Positions 17,344 through 25,132 of a stretch of DNA of 64,000 bases are shown piece after piece (position 1 is the stretch's first letter; the number at the start of each line of letters is the position of its first letter). A model generated the notes under the pieces. It ran no database searches. It had not been told where the DNA came from and was given only the letters and a program-made list of their open reading frames with translations. Made by a program: the position numbers and the translations under genes. Origin of the DNA: Chloroflexota bacterium (GTDB lineage: Bacteria > Chloroflexota > Anaerolineae > DTLA01); NCBI GenBank assembly GCA_014874485.1, contig JADBJK010000011.1, forward strand, positions 1 through 64,000, given 5' to 3'.

Positions 17344-18666
17344 TCACCGAAACAGGTTCAGCAGCCCGCCCTTCTTCCCGCCGGCCATGCTTTTCATCAT
17401 CCGCTGCATCTGCCGGAACTGGGACAGAAGTTGATTCACGTCCTGCACGGTGGTGCCGCTGCCCCGCGCGATGCGGCGCTTGCGGCTGGCGTTGATAATC
17501 TCCGGCCGCTGCCGCTCCTCCGGCGTCATGGAATTGATGATGGCCTCCACTTGCTTCATCTGCTTCTCGGTCAGGTCGGCGGGGATGTCACGGCTCGCCT
17601 GGGCAAGGCCGGGGATCATCTCCAGCAGTTGGCTCACCGGGCCCATCTTGCGGACCTCGCGCAACTGCTTGCGGAAGTCCTCCAGGTCAAACGTCGCCGT
17701 CCGCAGTTTGCGGGCCATCGCCAGCGCCGATTCCTTGTCCAGCGACGCTTCCGCCTTCTCAATGAGGGTCAGCACGTCGCCCATGCCCAGGATGCGCGAC
17801 GCCAGCCGGTCCGGGTGGAATGGCTCCAGCGCGTCCGGTTTCTCGCCGGTCGCCAGGAACTTGATGGGCACGCCGGTAACTTCGCGCATGGAGATGGCCG
17901 CGCCGCCGCGCGCGTCGCCATCCACCTTGGTGAGAATCAGGCCGGTGAGGCCCACCTGCTCGTTGAACTCCGTGGCCACGCGCACCGCATCCTGCCCGGT
18001 CATGGCGTCGGCCACCAGGAGCACCTCGCTCGGCTTCACCGTGGCCTTGATGACCTTGAGTTCCGACATCATCTGGTCGTCAATGTGCAGGCGGCCCGCT
18101 GTGTCCAGGATGACGACGGTGTACGCCGCCTTACGCGCGCGGTCCAGGGCGTTGGCGCAGATCTTGGGCGGCGGCGTGCTGGTGCCCTCCGAATGCACCG
18201 GAATCTCCAGTTGCTTGCCCAGGACCTCCAGTTGGGTTACCGCGGCGGGGCGGTAGGTGTCGGCGGCCACCAGCATGGGCCGCTGCCCGGCCTTCCGCAG
18301 GTGCAGCGCCAGTTTGGCGGCCGTCGTCGTCTTGCCTGACCCTTGCAGGCCGACCAGCATGATGACGTTGGGCGGCGGCCCCGACAAGTCCAACTTGGAC
18401 GGCTGGCCCAGCGTGGCGATGAGTTCCTGGTGCACGATCTTGATGACCTGCTGGGCAGGCGTAAGGCTGCGCGCCACCTCCGCACCGACGGCGCGCTCCT
18501 TGACTCGCGCCAGGAACGTTTTGACGACGGCGTAGTTGACATCGGCCTCAAGCAGGGCGAGCCGAACCTCGCGCAGCGCGGCGTCTATGTCCTGCTCGGA
18601 CAGTTTGCCGCGGCCCGAAAGGCGGTCAAATATCCCTTGTAGCCTGGCGGTCAGCGTATCAAACAC
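17344..18666 (-). CDS. ffh: Signal recognition particle protein Ffh
   Basis: A 440-residue SRP54 GTPase that binds signal sequences and 4.5S RNA and delivers ribosomes to FtsY. The N domain (1-85) carries ALLEADVNYAVVK. The G domain shows GLQGSGKTTTAAKLA, DTYRPAAVTQL, DTAGRLHID and TKVDGDARGGAA. The methionine-rich M domain (from about 325) contains the RNA-binding GSGTTVQDVNQLLSQF region and ends in a short Gly-Lys-rich tail. The start codon is GTG. A TTGACG-17-TACAAT promoter lies 30 bp upstream. No gene for SRP RNA was seen. Confidence 0.97.
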   Translation of the reverse strand: MFDTLTARLQGIFDRLSGRGKLSEQDIDAALREVRLALLEADVNYAVVKTFLARVKERAVGAEVARSLTPAQQVIKIVHQELIATLGQPSKLDLSGPPPNVIMLVGLQGSGKTTTAAKLALHLRKAGQRPMLVAADTYRPAAVTQLEVLGKQLEIPVHSEGTSTPPPKICANALDRARKAAYTVVILDTAGRLHIDDQMMSELKVIKATVKPSEVLLVADAMTGQDAVRVATEFNEQVGLTGLILTKVDGDARGGAAISMREVTGVPIKFLATGEKPDALEPFHPDRLASRILGMGDVLTLIEKAEASLDKESALAMARKLRTATFDLEDFRKQLREVRKMGPVSQLLEMIPGLAQASRDIPADLTEKQMKQVEAIINSMTPEERQRPEIINASRKRRIARGSGTTVQDVNQLLSQFRQMQRMMKSMAGGKKGGLLNLFR

Positions 18667-18695
18667 GGGTACACCTTTCGCGTAACTGGATGCGG

Positions 18696-18724
18696 ATTGT
18701 AACCCCCAAGCCCCGCGCCGTCAA
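18696..18724 (-). promoter_or_regulatory. ffh promoter
   Basis: TTGACG (18719-18724) and TACAAT (18696-18701) are 17 bp apart on the minus strand. Confidence 0.72.
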
Positions 18725-18753
18725 ATCCACGTCGGCCCGCGCGCCCGATGAGG

Positions 18754-19341
18754 CTATTCGTGCTTCTCCTCGGTCTTGCGCCACACGAAGTACATGCGCT
18801 GGAAGGCCGTGATGTTGGTCAGAATCGCCAGCACCCACAGCGCCAGCGGCACCACGTCCAGCAGCAAAGCGATCACCAGGATCGCGATGCGCTCAAACCG
18901 CGTCAGAATCCCCTCTTTGCACTCCACGCCGATGCCCTCGGCCCGTGCCCGCGCATAACTGACCATGATGGAGCCGATGATGGCAGCGTAAATCAGGATG
19001 GTGTGCAACGTTGTCCCGTGGTGGATGTAGTACAACAGCAGGCCGAAGTACATCAGCGCTTCGGAGAACCGGTCCAGGTTGGAGTCCAGAAACGCGCCGA
19101 AGCGGCTCACGCGGTTGGCGGCCCTGGCCACCGCGCCGTCCAGCGCGTCAAAGATTCCCGCGAAGACGATGAGCAGCGCCCCCCAGAAGAACCATCCCTG
19201 CGACAGCACGTAGGCGATGCCCACGTGCATCACGAAGCCCGTCAGCGTCAGCGCGTTGGGCGAGATGCCCGTCCGCGCGATCGCCAGGGCCACAGGGTTG
19301 ATGATGCCGTACGTCCATTTTCTCAAGCGTTCGCCGATCAT
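18754..19341 (-). CDS. CDP-alcohol phosphatidyltransferase (PI(P) synthase-like)
   Basis: A 195-residue integral membrane enzyme. The CDP-alcohol signature is complete: DALDGAVARAANRVSRFGAF followed by LDSNLDR, giving the D(x2)DG(x2)AR(x8)G(x3)D(x3)D pattern at about residues 64-92. About six hydrophobic helices follow the usual layout. It transfers a phosphatidyl group from CDP-diacylglycerol to an alcohol. The neighbours, a GT4 mannosyltransferase-like gene and an acyltransferase, match the mycobacterial set for phosphatidylinositol mannosides. I therefore favour inositol (or inositol phosphate) as acceptor over glycerol phosphate. The signature alone does not decide this. Confidence 0.85.
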   Translation of the reverse strand: MIGERLRKWTYGIINPVALAIARTGISPNALTLTGFVMHVGIAYVLSQGWFFWGALLIVFAGIFDALDGAVARAANRVSRFGAFLDSNLDRFSEALMYFGLLLYYIHHGTTLHTILIYAAIIGSIMVSYARARAEGIGVECKEGILTRFERIAILVIALLLDVVPLALWVLAILTNITAFQRMYFVWRKTEEKHE

Positions 19342-19347
19342 AAAGCC

Positions 19348-20496
19348 CTACCTAGCCTCCCTCTTGCGCCGTTTGTCCAGCAGTTCGTAGTAGTAGTCCA
19401 GGACCTTGTCCGTAACCGTGTCCCAACTGAATTCGCGGGCGCGCCGAAGCCCCGCCTCGCCCATAGCCCGCCCCATCTCCGGATTCAGGAGAATCCGCTC
19501 CAGCGCGCTCGCCAGCGCCTCCTCATTCTCTGGCGGGACCAGCAGCCCCTGCACGCCGTTCTGCAGCACCGAGCGGTAACCCGGGATGTCCGTCGCCACG
19601 ACAGGCCGCCCCGACGCCATCGCCTCCAGCAGCACGATGCCGAAACTCTCCGATCCGGTGGACGGCGCGCAGTACACCGTGCACGTCCGGTAGTAGCGCG
19701 GCAACGCCCCCGACGGCACGTAGCCCACAAAGCGCACGTCCCGGATGCCGCGCTCGCGCACGTAGCGAACGTAGGGGTCTTTGTCCTCCTTGCTGAACGC
19801 GCCCGCCACGATGAGCCTCGCCTCCGGCACGCGCGGCTTCAGAATCTCAAACGCCTTCAGCAGATACCGAAAGCCCTTGCGCTTCTCCAGGCGGCCCAGG
19901 AACAGGATGTTCGGCCTGCCGTCATTGAACCGCTCAATCGGCTCCACGTTCGTGTCCGAGAAGGCTTCCACATCAATGCCGTTCGGGATCACCCGATACT
20001 CACCCGGAAAGTACGACGCCACGTAATCCCGCGCGGCCTCGGACACGGCAATCCGCCCGTCCAGCCGCTCCATGAGCCGCTCCAGAATCACCTTCCATGC
20101 GGAGTAGGTGAAACTCGTCTCGCGGTAGGCGTGGAACGTCCCCACGTTCACGGCGTTGGAGTGGTACAGCATGGCCCAGGGCAGCGTCGGCGTGAGCGGC
20201 TCCTGGAGGTGAACGACATCAAAGTGGTGCTCCTCCAAGATGTCCTTGGCGCGGTTGTAAACTCTAGGCGACAGGGAGATGCGCGCCTGCGAGCCTGCGA
20301 ATGGGAAAGAGACGATGTGCTTGGTGGCCGCGATGACGTGCTCGGGCAGTTCGGCGTCTTCCGGGCACGGCGCGATGATATGCACCTCGTGGCCCTTCTT
20401 GCGCAGCGTCGCGCTCAGATGTCGGATGTGTTCCGTTACGCCGCCTGGGTACGGGTACTCATACGGCGCAACCATCGCGATGGTCAGTCGTTCCAT
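19348..20496 (-). CDS. GT4 glycosyltransferase, PimA/PimB-like
   Basis: A 382-residue GT-B enzyme. The N-terminal domain starts with MVAPYEYPYPGGVTEHI, the glycine loop typical of mannosyltransferases acting on lipid acceptors. The C-terminal domain has FLGRLEKRKGFRYLLKAF and the EX7E nucleotide-sugar motif ESFGIVLLEAMASG. It probably adds mannose from GDP-mannose to a phosphatidylinositol-type lipid on the inner membrane face. GDP-mannose synthesis is encoded nearby (13338). It overlaps the acyltransferase gene by 13 bp and ends seven bases before the CDP-alcohol transferase gene, so the three are one operon. Confidence 0.88.
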   Translation of the reverse strand: MERLTIAMVAPYEYPYPGGVTEHIRHLSATLRKKGHEVHIIAPCPEDAELPEHVIAATKHIVSFPFAGSQARISLSPRVYNRAKDILEEHHFDVVHLQEPLTPTLPWAMLYHSNAVNVGTFHAYRETSFTYSAWKVILERLMERLDGRIAVSEAARDYVASYFPGEYRVIPNGIDVEAFSDTNVEPIERFNDGRPNILFLGRLEKRKGFRYLLKAFEILKPRVPEARLIVAGAFSKEDKDPYVRYVRERGIRDVRFVGYVPSGALPRYYRTCTVYCAPSTGSESFGIVLLEAMASGRPVVATDIPGYRSVLQNGVQGLLVPPENEEALASALERILLNPEMGRAMGEAGLRRAREFSWDTVTDKVLDYYYELLDKRRKREAR

Positions 20497-21359
20497 ATCC
20501 TACGAAACACCACCCACTGAGAAGGGTCTCGCCGCATTTCCCTTTCCGCAACCGACAGCACCTGGCGCATGGTCTGCTCCACCGTCGCATCGTCCGGCTG
20601 CTTCACGACGGGGAACGCCATCGGCGGGTACGCGCGCAGGACATAGCGAGCGCCGGGGAGCCGCCAGTTGAGCACCAGCAGCACCGGCACGCCCGTCCGC
20701 AGCGCCAGCAGCGCGAACCCGTCGGGCAGATGCGCCGGCGCGCCGAAGAACTCCACCATGCGCCCGCTGTTCGTGGCGTCGCGGTCCAGCGCCAGGCCCA
20801 CCCCCTCGCCGCGCCGCAGCGCCCGCATGATCTCCGTCAGCGGCCCGTCCACCGGCAGCAGGTTCAGCCCTTTGGCCGAGCGGAGCCGGCACAGGTACCG
20901 AAACAGCGCCTCGGGCTGCACGTGCTCGGCCGGTGCCCAGCACGGCTTGCCCACCAGCGGCACGATCTGGAGCGACAGTTCCGGGTTGCCGTAGTGGGCC
21001 GAGACGATGATGACCCCGCGTCCCTGGGCGAATGCCTGTTCCACGTGCTCCCAGCCTTCGGTCTCTACCCGCTCCCGAATTTGCTCCAGCGGGCGCTTCG
21101 CCATCCAGAAAAGGTCAAAGTAGTTCTTCAGGCTGCAACGATAGGTATTGCGGGCCAGCCGCTCCAGTTCCTTGTCGCCTGGGTCGCTGCCCATGACCCG
21201 GCGGATGTTCGCTTTGACGATGGCCCGCTCGCGGGGTCGCAGCCGCGCCACCACATCGGCGATGCGGTCCAACAGCCAGTGGCCCACGCGGATGGGAATG
21301 AAGGGCACCAAGAACCCTGCGATTCGGTACACATAGTACGTCAACACGGTCGGCTTCAC
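20484..21359 (-). CDS. LpxL/HtrB-like lipid acyltransferase (PIM acyltransferase-like)
   Basis: A 291-residue membrane-associated acyltransferase of the lipid A biosynthesis/PatA family. The catalytic H(x4)D/E motif is in SAHYGNPELS, and the DRDATNSGRMVEFFG block supplies a second conserved site. An N-terminal hydrophobic segment anchors it to the membrane. Family members acylate lipid A in Gram-negatives or the mannose of phosphatidylinositol mannoside in actinobacteria. No lipid A genes are in the window and the flanking genes are PimA-like and CDP-alcohol transferase, so a glycolipid acylation role is more likely. It starts six bases after the arsR gene. Confidence 0.85.
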   Translation of the reverse strand: MKPTVLTYYVYRIAGFLVPFIPIRVGHWLLDRIADVVARLRPRERAIVKANIRRVMGSDPGDKELERLARNTYRCSLKNYFDLFWMAKRPLEQIRERVETEGWEHVEQAFAQGRGVIIVSAHYGNPELSLQIVPLVGKPCWAPAEHVQPEALFRYLCRLRSAKGLNLLPVDGPLTEIMRALRRGEGVGLALDRDATNSGRMVEFFGAPAHLPDGFALLALRTGVPVLLVLNWRLPGARYVLRAYPPMAFPVVKQPDDATVEQTMRQVLSVAEREMRRDPSQWVVFRRIWND

Positions 21360-21365
21360 CGAATC

Positions 21366-21680
21366 CTAACTCCTGGCTTCGTCGTGAGGGTCGTTGTTGG
21401 GCGACAGCAGATGCGACATGTGCGCGATGTGCAGGCGGAGCGCGTCGGGGCTGAGGGAGCAGTACACCTCGCGCCCGACCTTGCGAACCTGCACCAGCCC
21501 GGCCCGCGTCAGAAGCCGCAGGTGCCACGAGACCAGCGGCTGGCTCACCCGCAGCGTCTTCGCCAGGCCGGACACGTTCATCTCGCCGCCATCGGCCAGC
21601 AGCGTCAGAATCCGTAGGCGCAGCCCATCCGCCAGGGCCCTAAAGTATGCGGCTAGCGCGTGGAAATCCGATTGGAGCAC
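21366..21680 (-). CDS. ArsR-family winged-helix regulator
   Basis: A 104-residue transcription factor. The wHTH core runs from FRALADGLRLRILTLL through VSGLAKTLRVSQPLVSWHLRLL to VGREVYCSL. The metal-binding CxC of classic ArsR/SmtB sensors is absent, with only one cysteine present in the wing, so the signal is probably not a metal. It is the first gene of the glycolipid operon and is likely to regulate it, binding the ATAAA-N6-TTTAT inverted repeat beside its promoter. Placement of a regulator in this operon is unusual compared with actinobacteria. Confidence 0.9.
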   Translation of the reverse strand: MLQSDFHALAAYFRALADGLRLRILTLLADGGEMNVSGLAKTLRVSQPLVSWHLRLLTRAGLVQVRKVGREVYCSLSPDALRLHIAHMSHLLSPNNDPHDEARS

Positions 21681-21703
21681 AGCGCACCTGCAGGGAAAGA
21701 TTC

Positions 21704-21748
21704 ATAAAGAAGCGTTTATACATTACACCCGTTTCCCAGATTTGTCAA
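21704..21748 (-). promoter_or_regulatory. arsR operon promoter with candidate operator
   Basis: On the minus strand TTGACA (21743-21748) and TAATGT (21720-21725) are 17 bp apart. Immediately downstream, an inverted repeat ATAAA-N6-TTTAT (21704-21719) covers the probable start site, where a bound repressor would block transcription. Autoregulation is an inference. Confidence 0.6.
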
Positions 21749-21823
21749 AGCGGCGCGGGAGCGGCGAAGCCCTGCGGCCGGCCCGCACACATGACCGCCG
21801 TGGGCCGCGCAACTCGTCGGCGT

Positions 21824-22090
21824 GGGTGCATTTCAGTTTTGGGGGCAAGCCTGCTGCGATGGGCACGTCGGAGCAGGCCGTGAGCCGCTCCCCACCAATG
21901 AAATCCACTTTCACCGCCCGACGTACGGCGAAGGGGCTGCTTGACCTCACCTAACCCCTCCCACACCCTCCCCTTTCCTCGCCGCGGGCGGAGAGGAAAG
22001 GGGAGGGCCGGGGTGGGGATAGGTGAGGTAGATTCTGCGCGACAACCTAACGACATTCGGTCGTTTTCGCCCCAAAATGGAAATGCACCC
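21824..22090. mobile_element. MITE-like element, 267 bp, with terminal inverted repeats
   Basis: The ends are 21-nt inverted repeats matching at 19 positions (left GGGTGCATTTCAGTTTTGGG, right ends ...GGAAATGCACCC). They are flanked by a probable 8-bp target duplication, GTCGGCGT at 21816-21823 and CTCGGCGT at 22091-22098, seven of eight bases alike. The interior holds a long GC-rich hairpin (about 21943-22031) and no coding frame of note. A deletion derivative lies at 16974-17144. It fills most of the 472-bp divergent gap between arsR and nfi. Confidence 0.75.
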
Positions 22091-22105
22091 CTCGGCGTGT
22101 GCGAC

Positions 22106-22134
22106 TTGCAGCGCCTGCGCGTTTGTGGTACAGT
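22106..22134 (+). promoter_or_regulatory. nfi-sirtuin promoter
   Basis: TTGCAG (22106-22111) and TACAGT (22129-22134) are 17 bp apart. They start 16 bp past the right end of the MITE-like element and lie 19 bp before the nfi start codon, which has GGAGGG upstream. Confidence 0.62.
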
Positions 22135-22152
22135 TCGCGCGGAGGGCTGGTC

Positions 22153-22857
22153 ATGCACGTTCCCGCGGTAGACTTTTCCGCGTACACCCCACAGCAAGCC
22201 GCGGAGGAGCAGCGGCAACTGGCGTGCAGGGCGGTTCTGTGCCCGCTGCCCCACCCGCCGGCGACGGTCGCCGGGCTGGACGTGGGCATCCGCGACGGCA
22301 TTGCCTGCGCCGCCGTCGTTGTCCTGTCGTATCCTGACCTGCGGGCAGTGGCCTGGAGCGTAGCCCGCGCGCCGGTCTCGTTCCCCTACATCCCCGGCCT
22401 GCTGGCCTACCGCGAGATTCCCGTGGCGTTGGCCGCGCTCCGCCAACTGGACATCGCCCCCGATGTGCTCGTGTGCGACGGCCAGGGCATCGCCCACCCG
22501 CGCCGCATGGGCATCGCCACCCACCTAGGCATCCTGCTGGACCATCCCACCGTCGGCTGCGCCAAATCGCGGCTGTGGGGGACCCATGCCCCGGTGGGCG
22601 AGGCGCGCGGCGAGTGGCAGCCCCTGGACGACCACGGCGAGACCATCGGCGCGGCGCTGCGCACGCGCGCGGGCGTGAAGCCGGTGTACGTCTCGCCCGG
22701 GCATCGCGCCGACCTGGACAGCGCGGTGCGCCTTGTCCTGGCCTGCGCCCCGCGCTACCGCCTGCCCGAACCCACGCGACTTGCGCACCTGCTGGCCGCG
22801 GTGGGCGAGGCAGAGTTCCTCGCCTGGGTCAAGCGAAAGGAGATGAAACGCGGATGA
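22153..22857 (+). CDS. nfi: Endonuclease V
   Basis: A 234-residue deaminated-base repair nuclease that nicks DNA one base 3' of inosine. The catalytic carboxylates fall at the expected places: D43 in GLDVGI, E88 in YREIP and D109 in VCDGQGIAHPRRMG. PYIPGLLAYRE includes the tyrosine wedge region. The ATG at 22153 is preferred over an earlier ATG because of its Shine-Dalgarno. The stop codon overlaps the sirtuin start (ATGA), so the two proteins are made from one mRNA. Confidence 0.95.
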   Translation: MHVPAVDFSAYTPQQAAEEQRQLACRAVLCPLPHPPATVAGLDVGIRDGIACAAVVVLSYPDLRAVAWSVARAPVSFPYIPGLLAYREIPVALAALRQLDIAPDVLVCDGQGIAHPRRMGIATHLGILLDHPTVGCAKSRLWGTHAPVGEARGEWQPLDDHGETIGAALRTRAGVKPVYVSPGHRADLDSAVRLVLACAPRYRLPEPTRLAHLLAAVGEAEFLAWVKRKEMKRG

Positions 22858-23612
22858 TGGATTCCACCGACGCCATCCGGAAAGCCGCCGACATCCTGCG
22901 GGCGGCCAAGCACGCCGTCGCGCTGACCGGCGCGGGCCACAGCACCCCATCGGGCATCCCCGACTTCCGCAGCCCCGAAAGCGGCTTGTGGGAGAAGTAC
23001 GACCCCATGGTGGTCGCGTCCATCCAGTCGTTCCGCGCCAACCCGCGCCTGTTCTACGACTGGATTCGCCCGCTGGCCCGCCAGACCGCCGAGGCCAAGC
23101 CGAACCCGGCCCACTACGCCCTGGCGCGGCTGGAGGCGAAGGGCATCCTGAAGGCAGTCATCACCCAGAACATTGACGACCTGCACACGAAGGCCGGCTC
23201 GCGGCGGGTATTGGAACTCCACGGCCACCTGCGCACGGCGACGTGCATCCGCTGCGGGCGCACGGCCGACGCCGCACCCATCGTGCGCCGCTTCCTGGAG
23301 GAAGACTGGCTTCCCACCTGCGAGTGCGGCGGGGCCATCAAGCCCGACGTAGTGCTGTTCGGCGAGATGCTGCCGGTGGACGTGTTCATGGAGGCCGACG
23401 CCGAGGCGCGCGCCTGCGACGTGATGCTGGTGGCGGGCAGTTCGCTGGAGGTGTACCCCGCGGCGGATTTGCCGTTTGTCGCCCGGCAGCACGGCGCTCG
23501 GCTCATCATCGTGAACCTTCAGCCCACGCCCGCCGACCCGGTGGCCGACGTCGTCATCCACGACGATGTCGCCGCCGCCCTGCCGCGCATCGCCGACCTG
23601 TGCTCGGGATGA
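22854..23612 (+). CDS. cobB: NAD-dependent protein deacylase (sirtuin)
   Basis: A 252-residue sirtuin removing acyl groups from lysine using NAD. The Rossmann loop shows TGAGHSTPSGIPDFRS (GAGxS with the usual IPDFR), TQNIDDLH and the catalytic histidine in LELHGHLR. The structural zinc is held by CIRC and CEC cysteines. SSLEVYPAADL and VNLQPTPAD complete the NAD site. Two adjacent ATGs are possible starts at 22854 and 22857. Its coupling to endonuclease V is tight at the gene level; a functional link is not established. Confidence 0.95.
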   Translation: MMDSTDAIRKAADILRAAKHAVALTGAGHSTPSGIPDFRSPESGLWEKYDPMVVASIQSFRANPRLFYDWIRPLARQTAEAKPNPAHYALARLEAKGILKAVITQNIDDLHTKAGSRRVLELHGHLRTATCIRCGRTADAAPIVRRFLEEDWLPTCECGGAIKPDVVLFGEMLPVDVFMEADAEARACDVMLVAGSSLEVYPAADLPFVARQHGARLIIVNLQPTPADPVADVVIHDDVAAALPRIADLCSG

Positions 23613-23621
23613 GAGCGAGGA

Positions 23622-23694
23622 TCACCGCGGAGATCACAGAGACCGCAGAGGAGAACAATGCTTGGTTTCTCCGCGCTCTCGTCCTCGGCGGCGA
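23622..23694. repeat. CACCGC(A/G)GAG-type inverted repeat
   Basis: TCACCGCGGAGATCACAGAG at one end and TCCTCGGCGGCGA at the other resemble the repeats at 35514-35586 and 38045-38102. This is a degenerate copy between the sirtuin and aminotransferase genes. Confidence 0.5.
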
Positions 23695-23721
23695 ACAAGT
23701 CATTACACTTGAGGAGATGCT

Positions 23722-24846
23722 ATGGAACTGCACGAGTACCGGAGCCTTTTCCCGTCTGTAGCGAATCATGTGTACCTGAATCACGCGGCCTGCTCGCCGT
23801 TGCCTGCGCCCACCGTCCAGGCAACCCAGAGCCTGCTGGAGGAGCAGCACCTGTACGGCTGCCGCTACTCCAACGGCTGGATGGGCCTGGTGGACAAGAT
23901 ACGGGACACAGCGGCTCGGTTCATCGGCGCGTCGCCCGAGGAAGTGGCCCTGACGCGCAACACCAGCCACGGCCTGCTCCTGGTGGCCAACGGGCTGCCG
24001 TGGCGGAGCGGCGACAATCTCATCGTGCCCCATGGGGAGTTCACGGCCAACGTGTACCCCTGGCTCACGCTGCGCGGCAGGGGCGTGGAAGTGCGGTTCG
24101 CGCCCATGCGGGACAATCGCATCCTGCCCGAGGACATTGAGGCGCTCATGGATTCCCGCACGCGCCTGGTCGCCATCAGCGCCGTGCAGTTCGGGAGCGG
24201 GTTCCGGTGCGACCTGCACGCCATCGCCGCTATCTGCCGGGCGCGGGGAGTGCTCCTGTGCGTGGACGGCATCCAGGCGCTGGGCCAGGTGCCGTTCAAC
24301 GTCAACGACCCGCAGGTGGATTTCCTGTCGGCCGGCGGCCCCAAGTGGCTCATGGCTCCCCTGGGGACGGGCATCTTCTACTGCCGCAAGGGGCTGATTG
24401 AGCAGTTGGCGCCCGTGTTCATGGGCTGGCGCAGCACGCTGGACTCCGAGAACTACTACGACTACAACATGCCGTGGCATCCGACCGCCAGGCGGTTTGA
24501 GGAGGCCACGCTGAACATCCCAGGTCTGTTGGGGTTGCAGGCGAGCATGAACCTGCTCACGGAGGTGGGACTGGAGCGGATTCGGGCGCACCTGCTCCGG
24601 CTGACGGATGCGCTGGCCGATGGGCTGCGGGCGCGCGGGTACGTCATCACGACGCCAATGGACTCGGAGTCGGAGCGCTCGGGCATTGTCTGCTTCAAAC
24701 ACCCCGTGCGGAAGGCGGCGGAGATTCACGCGCAACTGACGGCGGCGAACGTCATCGTCTCCCTGCGCGGGGACGTGATCCGCGTCTCGCCGCACTTCTA
24801 CAACACGCTGGAGGAGATTGAGTCGCTGCTGCGTGCGCTGGGGTAG
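23722..24846 (+). CDS. Class V aminotransferase-fold PLP enzyme
   Basis: A 374-residue PLP enzyme of the NifS/isopenicillin N epimerase-like group. The PLP-binding lysine is K208 in SAGGPKWLMAP, with the ring-stacking aspartate D182 in CVDGIQALG and a TRNTSHG substrate/cofactor loop near residue 80. The mobile loop with the catalytic cysteine of true IscS/NifS desulfurases was not seen. A cysteine-desulfurase role for the neighbouring thiI is therefore uncertain, and the actual reaction remains open. It has GAGGAG before the ATG and is not in an operon with thiI, which is on the other strand. Confidence 0.85.
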   Translation: MELHEYRSLFPSVANHVYLNHAACSPLPAPTVQATQSLLEEQHLYGCRYSNGWMGLVDKIRDTAARFIGASPEEVALTRNTSHGLLLVANGLPWRSGDNLIVPHGEFTANVYPWLTLRGRGVEVRFAPMRDNRILPEDIEALMDSRTRLVAISAVQFGSGFRCDLHAIAAICRARGVLLCVDGIQALGQVPFNVNDPQVDFLSAGGPKWLMAPLGTGIFYCRKGLIEQLAPVFMGWRSTLDSENYYDYNMPWHPTARRFEEATLNIPGLLGLQASMNLLTEVGLERIRAHLLRLTDALADGLRARGYVITTPMDSESERSGIVCFKHPVRKAAEIHAQLTAANVIVSLRGDVIRVSPHFYNTLEEIESLLRALG

Positions 24847-24858
24847 TACCTTATAGCA

Positions 24859-24968
24859 TGTCATTGCGAGGGCGCGGAGCGCCGAAGAAGCCAGCCAGAC
24901 TGTCATTCTGAGGCGCGCAGCGCCGAAGAATCTCGTCAACCCAGATGCTTCGCCTCGCTCGCAATGAC
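24859..24968. repeat. TGTCATTGCGAG-type repeat, compound copy
   Basis: It opens with TGTCATTGCGAGGGCGCGGA, contains an internal TGTCATTCTGAG segment, and closes with CTCGCTCGCAATGAC. It abuts a REP-like palindrome. The 286-bp gap 24847-25132 holds only these two repeats and unassigned sequence. Confidence 0.8.
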
Positions 24969-24977
24969 GTTACAGGG

Positions 24978-25012
24978 CACGTGCGACGCACCTCGGAGGT
25001 GCGTCGCACGTG
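24978..25012. repeat. REP-like palindrome, copy 3
   Basis: A perfect inverted repeat with 17-nt arms and a single central base, identical in its arms to copy 2. The adjacent GACGTTACAGGG is shared with copy 2 in inverted orientation, so the mobile unit is longer than the palindrome. Confidence 0.9.
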
Positions 25013-25132
25013 AGGGCTGCCCCGCTTGGAACAGATGGAGTGCAGGGACGCGGCATCCGCATCCCCACGTGGCCGCCCTGCCGAAGTCAGGGGCGACGGA
25101 TGCGGGCACTTCTCGGCGACCACCGCCCCGCC

